Shown here: positions 7,923 through 13,312 of the stretch, piece after piece
Layout of the letters: each line of letters begins with the position of its first letter
Position numbering within the stretch: position 1 is the first letter of the stretch
Assembly: GCA_964347415.1 (NCBI GenBank)
Contig: CAYFYJ010000004.1
Span: 1-15,730, forward strand
Source: CAYFYJ01 sp964347415
Lineage (GTDB): Archaea > Aenigmatarchaeota > Aenigmatarchaeia > CG10238-14
Length of the DNA stretch: 15,730 bases
Direction: 5' to 3'
Notes under the pieces: generated by a model
Database searches by the model: none
What the model saw: the letters and a program-made list of their open reading frames with translations, nothing else
Told to the model about the DNA's origin: nothing
Translations under genes and position numbers: made by a program

Positions 7923-9647
7923 TTAAACCAATTTCCATTCCTTCAACAACTGTTTTTCATCATCATGTAGTCTATCCCAGATTTCCCTCAAACTTCCTAC
8001 AGTACTTCGAGTGATAACCGACATCAGAGTATCCCCTTCATTTATCTGTCTGCCAATCGTTGGTTCCTCCATAGATATAGCAACTTTATCCCCAGTATTT
8101 GCAGAAGGAATAATCTTCCCTTCTTTCTCGATGTTTTTTATCTTTCCCACATCTTTACCATCCTCTTTCTTCATAGGGGTGTTCGGTTTGACAACTCCTG
8201 CCAATACCTCAACTCCAAAGACCGCAGGTTTTCTTTTCCTAAAAACAAACCCGGGCAAAATCCTGAACTTACAAGGACGTACTACTTTCTCGAGTTTATC
8301 CAACTCTCTCCTCTCTTTTTTCTCAGAACACCATTTCTGATAATCCTCAATCAAACGATAAATGATGTTATTCTTAAAGATCTCAATCTTGAGATCTCTT
8401 GCCATAGCTTCAGCATCTGGTAAAACTCCTACATTAAAAGCCAAAACAACTTTCTTCAAGTCATCTTTTAAAGGATGCAACTCGATTATATCTTGTTTTA
8501 CCACAGAGCCTACTTCTGCCTTTTTTATTGGAATCTCATTCTTCTGTAGTATCTTTATCAAAGCTTCTAAACTTCCTAATGTGTCCGACCTCGCTATAAC
8601 ACCTTCCCCTTCTTTAGAGAATTCTACTTCTTCCATTTCTTTTTGAACGGTTTTCTTTGCTTCATCTACTTGAGATTGGTTCGACACACAAATGATTGGA
8701 CTTCCGGCTATCACGGTCTCAAGGCCAGGCGCAGAGATCTTTATTCCAGCAGCAGCATGAACTTCATTCACGGAATCAAACTTTTTCTCAACTCTCAATT
8801 CCTTTAAAACAGGGGGTCTGAGTAATGCTTTTATCTTCGTGACTATAGGTTCTTTTCCTCCTATGACCAAATAATCGCCACGTTTTACGGTCCCGTCATA
8901 AATTATAGCATCTATCGTTGTTCCAAGACCCGTAACTTCTTTTATTTCTAGAACCGTTCCTCTACATCTTTTTGACAATTCTAATCTGTCTTTCAAGAAA
9001 GCTTGTGATAGGCCAGCTAACATCATCAACAACTCTGGAACGCCTTCACCAGTCTTCCCTGAAGTAGGAACTATAGCTATCTGTTTCTTAAAATTATCAA
9101 CCCTATCAAACCTATCCGCCTCAAAACCGCGCATGGATAACTGTGAGACTAGGTTGTAAACCCTTTTTTCTAAATCATCCTGAACACCTTCACTCTGTTT
9201 TTTAAAACTATCCATAAAACATGCATTCTGGTATGGATACCACCCAGGAACCAAATCTGTCTTAGTAGCAGCAACTAAAAAAGGAGTTTTGAACTGTTTC
9301 AAGAATTCCAGTGATTCATCTGTTTGTGGTTGAAACCCCTCATTTATGTCTATGACTAAAATAGCCAAATCAGCGACCGACCCACCCCTTCTTCTCAAAG
9401 TCGTAAAAGCCTCATGACCAGGAGTGTCTATGAACAACAAGCCAGGAATATCAATCCCTATCTTAAGTCTTTCTAATAAAGGACCGCAGAATTTTTTCAC
9501 TATATCGATAGGAATGAATGATGCTCCAATATGCTGAGTTATACCTCCAGCCTCTCCAACCTGAACAGTTGTGCCTCTAATCGAATCTAACAAGAGTGTT
9601 TTCCCATGGTCTACATGACCCAACATTGAAACGATAGGTTGTCTCAT
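7923..9647 (-). CDS. infB: Translation initiation factor aIF5B (archaeal IF-2 homologue)
   Basis: A GTPase that promotes ribosomal subunit joining and initiator tRNA positioning. The protein is 574 aa, as usual for archaeal aIF5B, which lacks the long N-terminal extension of eukaryotes. G1 is GHVDHGKT (10-17), switch region GGITQHIG (34-41), G3 DTPGHEAF (74-81), and G5 lies in PTSGKTGEG. G4 reads TKTD (128-131) where NKxD is the rule, so Thr replaces the guanine-contacting Asn. Beta-barrel domain II (about 225-330), domain III and the final beta-barrel/helix of domain IV follow. The frame is open from a GTG at 9656, but GGTG ending 6 nt before the ATG at 9647 supports that start. It is divergent from the 149-aa gene and convergent with the phosphoesterase gene. 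Confidence 0.95.
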   Translation of the reverse strand: MRQPIVSMLGHVDHGKTLLLDSIRGTTVQVGEAGGITQHIGASFIPIDIVKKFCGPLLERLKIGIDIPGLLFIDTPGHEAFTTLRRRGGSVADLAILVIDINEGFQPQTDESLEFLKQFKTPFLVAATKTDLVPGWYPYQNACFMDSFKKQSEGVQDDLEKRVYNLVSQLSMRGFEADRFDRVDNFKKQIAIVPTSGKTGEGVPELLMMLAGLSQAFLKDRLELSKRCRGTVLEIKEVTGLGTTIDAIIYDGTVKRGDYLVIGGKEPIVTKIKALLRPPVLKELRVEKKFDSVNEVHAAAGIKISAPGLETVIAGSPIICVSNQSQVDEAKKTVQKEMEEVEFSKEGEGVIARSDTLGSLEALIKILQKNEIPIKKAEVGSVVKQDIIELHPLKDDLKKVVLAFNVGVLPDAEAMARDLKIEIFKNNIIYRLIEDYQKWCSEKKERRELDKLEKVVRPCKFRILPGFVFRKRKPAVFGVEVLAGVVKPNTPMKKEDGKDVGKIKNIEKEGKIIPSANTGDKVAISMEEPTIGRQINEGDTLMSVITRSTVGSLREIWDRLHDDEKQLLKEWKLV

Positions 9648-9695
9648 ACCGAACACCTATTTATTATTTTAAGTCAAGATTTAATTTGTGATGCG

Positions 9696-10142
9696 ATGGC
9701 TTTAACTCTTAATGATATTAAACCAATAGGTTTATGTATTACTACTCAAGAACTTTTTGATACAAAAAGATTTTTATACAACTATTGTGACGGCCTGATA
9801 CTCAGAAGTAAAGATGCCAACCTAGTAAACAATCTCACAACGTTCAAGAGAGAACTTAACAGTATGAGAACACAAATTAAGTATTTGTCTGGGTACAAAG
9901 CAATAATCACGAGTAACATCGACAAAATACTCGGGATTGCTACATCGAGATATTCGAAAGATGAACCAAGGGCGGTAGAGCAGTTGGTAATGAACGGAAA
10001 AAACATGATTAAAAAGATTCTAAGCGCGAATAACTTCGAGGATATATTAGCCATGGAAGGCGAATTCAAGAGCAAGATAACTCTACCAGTCTACGAATTG
10101 TTCATAAAGAGTTTGAAGAGGTCTAAGATAAATGTTATTTAA
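9696..10142 (+). CDS. Unrecognised 149-aa protein
   Basis: I do not recognise this family. The protein is soluble and looks mostly helical. It begins MALTLNDIKPIGLCITTQEL, has a possible beta-strand at YCDGLILRSK (about 30-39), a central GYKAIITSNIDKI, and is basic at its C-terminus. No enzyme motif or membrane segment is evident. The open frame extends back to 9639, inside infB, but GTGAT ending 3 nt before the ATG at 9696 marks the start. It is divergent from infB across 48 bp. Its last 8 nt, including its stop, overlap the 3' end of ogg on the other strand. Its conserved-looking SD and normal codon use support a real gene. A translation or RNA-related role is suggested only by the infB neighbour. 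Confidence 0.75.
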   Translation: MALTLNDIKPIGLCITTQELFDTKRFLYNYCDGLILRSKDANLVNNLTTFKRELNSMRTQIKYLSGYKAIITSNIDKILGIATSRYSKDEPRAVEQLVMNGKNMIKKILSANNFEDILAMEGEFKSKITLPVYELFIKSLKRSKINVI

Positions 10143-10770
10143 AGACTTCTCCTGTTTCTTCAGACCAGAACAATAAATCCAATTCAGCCAAAGGAATATC
10201 AACTTTCTCAGAGAATTTTCTCATTTCTTCTTCTATGTTTAAGTATTGTTTTTTGCTCAGAGTTTTTGGCATCCCTGAAATAATTCCATATTTCACAAGG
10301 TTTTTTAGAACATGTCTGTCTAATATCGCTAAATCACAATTCAAGCCTATATTCCTCAAAAAATGACTGGCTAACTTGTACCCAAATCCCTTAACATTAT
10401 TTACTAACCACTCTCTTCTACTAAAAGCCGATCCGTGTTTCAATTTACTCTTTATGTTAAACTTTCCGTTCTGTGAAAAAGATTTTCTTGCTTCTACTAT
10501 GTATTTTGCTTTATTCTCTGGGAATCTTACACCTGTTAATTCTTTCAGTATTTGTTTTTCATTTCCATGGAAAAGAATACCGTTTTTAACCATATTCCTT
10601 ATGGCTTTATCAGCCAGCCTTGCTTTTGATTGAGGAACTAATAAACAAAAGCATAATTCAACAAAAATATCTTTATCTGGTTTTTTCCAAACTTTCCTAA
10701 AATCTTCCAACCTTTCTTCTATTTCAGATTTTTTTTCCATGTAGGACTTCTTCAATTCAAATAACTGCAT
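10135..10770 (-). CDS. ogg: 8-oxoguanine DNA glycosylase/AP lyase, archaeal Ogg2 type
   Basis: Removes oxidised guanine from DNA and nicks the abasic site (base excision repair). It is 211 aa. The helix-hairpin-helix is VKGFGYKLASHFLRNIG (126-142), with the catalytic lysine at K132 and the catalytic aspartate at D151 in LAILDRHVL. The N-terminal FVELCFCLLVPQSKA is typical of Ogg2. The protein ends in GEVFK; a C-terminal lysine is a hallmark of Ogg2 that reads the 8-oxo base, and K132, D151 and K211 match the spacing of the M. jannaschii enzyme (K129, D147, K207, from memory). No SD is present and a TATA-like box lies about 22 nt upstream, so the mRNA is probably leaderless; a second Met at codon 11 is an alternative start. 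It diverges from the KaiC-like gene and overlaps the 149-aa gene tail to tail. Confidence 0.93.
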   Translation of the reverse strand: MQLFELKKSYMEKKSEIEERLEDFRKVWKKPDKDIFVELCFCLLVPQSKARLADKAIRNMVKNGILFHGNEKQILKELTGVRFPENKAKYIVEARKSFSQNGKFNIKSKLKHGSAFSRREWLVNNVKGFGYKLASHFLRNIGLNCDLAILDRHVLKNLVKYGIISGMPKTLSKKQYLNIEEEMRKFSEKVDIPLAELDLLFWSEETGEVFK

Positions 10771-10802
10771 AATTTAATATAGCATTAGAATAAATTCATA
10801 TT
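10771..10802. promoter_or_regulatory. 32-bp bidirectional promoter for two leaderless mRNAs (ogg and kaiC-like)
   Basis: The whole gap between the two divergent ATGs is 32 bp. TTTAATATA at 10773-10781 is centred 26 nt before the kaiC-like ATG (plus strand). ATTTATTC on the minus strand (10788-10795) is centred about 22 nt before the ogg ATG. Neither gene has a Shine-Dalgarno site. The two TATA boxes would have to be used alternately because they nearly abut. Confidence 0.5.
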
Positions 10803-11465
10803 ATGATCGAAAGAATCACTTCTGGCATCCCGGGATTGGATGAATACATGAAAGGTGGTTTTGTTAAAAATTCTGTTAATCTTCTTTCTGGTGCCACTGG
10901 TACTGGTAAAACTATCTTCGGTCTGCAGTACATTTGGCAGGGCTTACAGAAAGGGGAGAATGGTGTTTATATTACCCTCGAACAAGAAGCATCGGATATA
11001 TTCGCCGATGTTGAAATCTTCGGCTGGGATTTTAAAAAATATATAGACCAGAAAAAGTGCGTTATCGAATACCTTTCATCATGGAATCTGGAAGAACTAC
11101 CATTAATAGTCATGGATAGAATAAGCGAGATCAATGCTAAAAGATTTGTTCTAGATACCATAAGTCTTGTTGCTTCTGAGTTAGAGCCCGAAAGGATTCG
11201 ATCAGAAATATCAGAATTCTTGAATAAACTCAAACACTCTGGTGCTACAAGCCTTTTGATATGTGAAATACCTGAAAATTCCAAGGCTTTGAGTACGTTC
11301 GGAGTAGAGGAATATCTTGTTGATGGAATCATAGTCTTAAGCTATCTTGAATTTGCTGCTGGTGGTTCTCCTAGGAGCTTACTCGTCAGAAAAATGAGAA
11401 GAACAAAGCACGGTTCGGACATTTATCCGTTTAAAATCACAGATAAAGGCATTGAACTTAAATAG
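10803..11465 (+). CDS. KaiC-like RecA-superfamily ATPase (single domain)
   Basis: A 220-aa single-domain member of COG0467. It begins with RITSGIPGLDEYMKGGF, the usual KaiC-domain entry that specifies the ring fold. Walker A is GATGTGKT (30-37). The catalytic Glu lies in TLEQ (E60), where circadian KaiC has EE, so the second acidic residue is Gln. Walker B is RFVLDT (D118). The late motif VRKMRRTKHG (195-204) supplies the neighbour-subunit basic residues. Archaeal single-domain KaiC homologues act as ATP-dependent scaffolds or regulators in varied processes, so no specific role can be assigned. There is no SD; a leaderless mRNA from the bidirectional promoter is likely. Next on the strand, 9 nt after the stop, is the 33-aa basic ORF, then rubrerythrin, which suggests a possible link with oxidative stress. 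Confidence 0.9.
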   Translation: MIERITSGIPGLDEYMKGGFVKNSVNLLSGATGTGKTIFGLQYIWQGLQKGENGVYITLEQEASDIFADVEIFGWDFKKYIDQKKCVIEYLSSWNLEELPLIVMDRISEINAKRFVLDTISLVASELEPERIRSEISEFLNKLKHSGATSLLICEIPENSKALSTFGVEEYLVDGIIVLSYLEFAAGGSPRSLLVRKMRRTKHGSDIYPFKITDKGIELK

Positions 11466-11474
11466 AGAATATTA

Positions 11475-11576
11475 ATGAAAAATGAAGATTTTGAGTTACC
11501 ACTTAAGAAGAAAAAGAAATATAGAAGAAGATATAAGAAAGGATTTACCAGAAAGTATAAAAAGTATCAAAAATAA
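11475..11576 (+). CDS. 33-aa extremely basic mini-protein
   Basis: An ATG ORF of 33 codons, 9 nt after the kaiC-like stop and 18 nt before rubrerythrin. It has an acidic, hydrophobic head (NEDFELPL) followed by KKKKKYRRRYKKGFTRKYKK. It contains 12 Lys, 4 Arg and 4 Tyr against 3 acidic residues, a net charge near +13. Lys and Tyr alternate in the tail (KYKKY), which would suit nucleic-acid or ribosome binding. No SD precedes it, so expression would rely on read-through from the kaiC-like gene. Caution: its 3' part overlaps the TATA box of rubrerythrin, and A-rich promoter DNA easily encodes Lys and Tyr. The Arg triplet and mixed AAA/AAG use argue for real coding. Confidence 0.45.
   Translation: MKNEDFELPLKKKKKYRRRYKKGFTRKYKKYQK
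11556..11564 (+). promoter_or_regulatory. TATA box of the rubrerythrin-superoxide reductase operon
   Basis: TATAAAAAG, preceded by purine-rich AGAAAG (a possible BRE), is centred about 35 nt before the rubrerythrin ATG. Start near 11584 would give a leader of about 11 nt holding the GGGGAT site. It lies inside the 33-aa ORF. Confidence 0.55.
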
Positions 11577-11594
11577 ACAAAATGCGGGGATTAT

Positions 11595-12173
11595 ATGGAG
11601 ACTATTAATAATTTAGTTAAGGCATTTATCGGTGAGAGTCAAGCAAGAAATCGTTATAAGTTTTATTCAAGCATCGCTGGAGGAGAAGGCTTTGAACAGA
11701 TTTCCGAAATTTTTCTAATTACTGCTGACAATGAAAAAGAACACGCCAAAAGACTGTTCGAGCATATAAACGAATTGAAGAAAGACGATAAAAGTTTAGA
11801 TGAAATCAAAGTTGAGGCTGTAGCCCCAACAATTCTTGGTAGCACTACCGACAACCTAAAAGCCGCGATTGCCGGTGAAAACTATGAACATACAAAAATG
11901 TATCCAGGATTTGCTGATGTTGCTGAAAAAGAAGGCTTTCCTCATATTGCTAAGAGGTTAAGAGCGATTGCTGTGGCAGAAAAACATCATGAAGAGAGAT
12001 ACCAGAAACTTTTGAAAGAAGTAGAAGCAGGAACTGTCTTCAAGAAAGAGAAAGAAGTATGGTGGGTTTGTCGCGAATGCGGTTATGTTCATTCCGGAAA
12101 AGAACCACCAGAGAAATGTCCTTCATGTGACCATGATAAGAGCTTCTATCAAATAAAATGTGAGGAATATTAA
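11595..12173 (+). CDS. rbr: Rubrerythrin
   Basis: A non-haem di-iron peroxidase that reduces hydrogen peroxide in the cytosol of anaerobes. It is 192 aa. The four-helix ferritin-like domain has the expected di-iron ligands: E14, ENEKEH-like E47/H50, E95 and E98 in GENYEH, and E129/H132 in AEKHH. The C-terminal rubredoxin-like domain holds one iron with CxxC pairs C159/C162 and C175/C178, and supplies electrons to the di-iron site. GGGGAT ending 3 nt before the ATG fixes the start. The superoxide reductase gene follows after 9 nt, so product (peroxide) and consumer are co-transcribed. Domain order is the classical one, with rubredoxin at the C-terminus. No separate rubredoxin is in the window. 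Confidence 0.97.
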   Translation: METINNLVKAFIGESQARNRYKFYSSIAGGEGFEQISEIFLITADNEKEHAKRLFEHINELKKDDKSLDEIKVEAVAPTILGSTTDNLKAAIAGENYEHTKMYPGFADVAEKEGFPHIAKRLRAIAVAEKHHEERYQKLLKEVEAGTVFKKEKEVWWVCRECGYVHSGKEPPEKCPSCDHDKSFYQIKCEEY

Positions 12174-12182
12174 AGGGATAAC

Positions 12183-12560
12183 ATGACAGAAATAAAACAA
12201 ATCTACAAATGCAATATTTGCGGAAACATAGTTGAAGTTCTACATGCAGGCGTAGGAACGCTTGTATGTTGTGGTCAACCGATGGAACTACTTAAAGAAA
12301 AGATTGAGGATGTCGGTCTAGAAAAACATGTTCCTGTGATAGAAAAGACAGAGACAGAAATAAAAGTTAAAGTTGGATCAGTACCCCATCCGATGGAAGA
12401 AAAGCATTATATCGAATGGATAGAAATAATCACCGATGGCAATATTCACAGAAAGTTTTTGAAGCCTGGAATGGAACCAGAAGCAAAGTTTAATGTAGAG
12501 GCAGAAAAAATTGAAGCAAGAGAGTACTGTAACATCCACGGGTTATGGAAATCGTCTTAG
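12183..12560 (+). CDS. dfx: Superoxide reductase, two-iron desulfoferrodoxin type
   Basis: Reduces superoxide to hydrogen peroxide without releasing oxygen. It is 125 aa. The N-terminal desulforedoxin domain has C10, C13, C29 and C30 (CxxC and CC) for centre I. The catalytic centre II is built from H49 (in GLEKHVP), H69, H75 and H119 plus C116, with E47 and K48 beside the open iron site. The CNIHGLW motif (116-122) is the family signature. Many archaea have the shorter one-iron neelaredoxin, so the two-iron form is worth noting. GGGAT ending 3 nt before the ATG supports the start. It is the second gene after rubrerythrin. Its stop is 2 nt from the convergent ferredoxin stop, so transcripts overlap at their ends. 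Confidence 0.97.
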   Translation: MTEIKQIYKCNICGNIVEVLHAGVGTLVCCGQPMELLKEKIEDVGLEKHVPVIEKTETEIKVKVGSVPHPMEEKHYIEWIEIITDGNIHRKFLKPGMEPEAKFNVEAEKIEAREYCNIHGLWKSS

Positions 12561-12562
12561 TG

Positions 12563-12754
12563 TTACTTTTTTATCTTAATACATTGAACAGGGCAGACAT
12601 CAACAGCTTCTTGATTACATCCAATCTCATTCAGCTCAGTTTTCTTTGCATGTGCCTTGTCCCCTTTCATCTCCCAGTTATCTGAGCAGACTGACGCACA
12701 GGCACCACAACCTATGCAAACGTTTTTATCATGTTCAATTTTAAACTTAGCCAC
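12563..12754 (-). CDS. fdx: Ferredoxin, single [4Fe-4S] type with extra cysteines
   Basis: A 63-aa soluble electron carrier. CIGCGAC (C13, C16, C19) plus C54 in CP supply the four ligands of one [4Fe-4S] cluster. C23 and C46 sit where Pyrococcus-type ferredoxins form a disulfide. A seventh cysteine, C58, is not usual in that type; with C23 it might hint at a lost or partial second cluster. The start is GTG at 12754, with GAGGTGGT ending 3 nt upstream. It is the last gene of a minus-strand operon after the DUF59 gene (19-nt gap). Its location facing superoxide reductase and rubrerythrin makes it a plausible electron donor for them or for Fe-S assembly, an inference from neighbours. Confidence 0.93.
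   Translation of the reverse strand: MAKFKIEHDKNVCIGCGACASVCSDNWEMKGDKAHAKKTELNEIGCNQEAVDVCPVQCIKIKK
12567..12572 (+). terminator. Candidate oligo-T terminator of the rbr-dfx operon
   Basis: A run of six T begins 7 nt after the superoxide reductase stop, consistent with archaeal oligo-T termination. It lies within the last codons of the convergent ferredoxin gene (Lys codons on the other strand), so it may be a coding coincidence. Confidence 0.3.
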
Positions 12755-12773
12755 TATACCACCTCTTAATTAT

Positions 12774-13073
12774 TTATTCAAACCCCAACCTTTTCTTTGC
12801 TTCTTTCGACATCTTATCCGGAGTCCAAGGTGGATTCCAGACGAGTTCAACTTTAACTTCTTTAACACCCTTTACTTTCTTTACTTTTTCTTCTACATCG
12901 TTAACCATGAAAGCATGCATAGGACAACCAGGAGTAGTAAGAGTCATCTTGATATGGACCTTATCATCCTTGACTTGAACATCATATATTAGACCCAAAT
13001 CAACCAAACTTACCCCTATCTCTGGATCATAACAATTCTTCAAAGCCCTCATCACATCTTGTTTAGTTACCAT
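12774..13073 (-). CDS. DUF59/MIP18-family Fe-S assembly protein (SufT-like)
   Basis: A 99-aa protein of the DUF59 (PaaD/SufT/MIP18) family, which helps mature iron-sulfur proteins. The family pattern is clear: DPEIGVSLVDLGLIY (16-30), TTPGCP with the conserved Cys at C50, and the C-terminal WNPPWTPDKMS followed by AKKRLGF. The start ATG is 4 nt after the stop of the DUF6485 gene and is preceded by ATGAT ending 3 nt upstream. It is followed 19 nt later by the ferredoxin gene, so a maturation factor and a possible client are co-transcribed. The metal-ligand or persulfide role of C50 is inferred from the family. Confidence 0.93.
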   Translation of the reverse strand: MVTKQDVMRALKNCYDPEIGVSLVDLGLIYDVQVKDDKVHIKMTLTTPGCPMHAFMVNDVEEKVKKVKGVKEVKVELVWNPPWTPDKMSKEAKKRLGFE

Positions 13074-13077
13074 ACAA

Positions 13078-13272
13078 TCATTTTTGCATTGCTTGTATAA
13101 ATCTCTCTATCGATCTATCATAAGTCTTCTCTACTTCAGGCGGAAAACAACAAGCGGGCAATTCTCTGTTTTCTAGATGATGTTTTAGACATTCGCAGCA
13201 CATACCTTTTCTACTACAGTTTGGATAAGTACACGGACAATCTTTTACGTTTTCGGGTCGTTTACATTCCAT
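13078..13272 (-). CDS. Small cysteine-rich DUF6485-type protein
   Basis: A 64-aa soluble protein with nine Cys (3, 12, 14, 19, 25, 26, 28, 41, 42). The pattern CPCTYPNCSRKGMCCEC followed by ELPACCFP and TYDRSIERF is one I associate with the DUF6485 family of anaerobes, whose function is unknown. C42 replaces the residue that, as I recall it, is usually Phe. Clustered Cys and co-transcription with DUF59 and ferredoxin genes suggest zinc or iron binding. The start is fixed by GGAGTGAT ending 3 nt before the ATG, the strongest SD in the window. It is the first gene of the operon. Confidence 0.88.
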   Translation of the reverse strand: MECKRPENVKDCPCTYPNCSRKGMCCECLKHHLENRELPACCFPPEVEKTYDRSIERFIQAMQK

Positions 13273-13312
13273 TCCATCACTCCTTTAAATATTAATTCCA
13301 GATATTAATTTT
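13273..13312. promoter_or_regulatory. 40-bp divergent promoter (Fe-S operon and DUF2207 gene)
   Basis: On the plus strand, TTTAAATATTAA at 13284-13295 is centred about 24 nt before the DUF2207 ATG, which has no SD (leaderless). On the minus strand, an AATTAATATC-like box near 13301-13310 lies about 33 nt before the DUF6485 ATG, leaving a short leader with the SD GGAGTGAT. Confidence 0.45.

Noticed and set aside
8011..8646. Long plus-strand ORFs opposite infB
   Set aside because: They are antisense to strongly conserved aIF5B domains, with low-complexity Ser/Phe-rich translations and no start signals.
9639..9695. N-terminal extension of the 149-aa gene overlapping infB
   Set aside because: It runs antisense into the infB start region; the SD marks the ATG at 9696.
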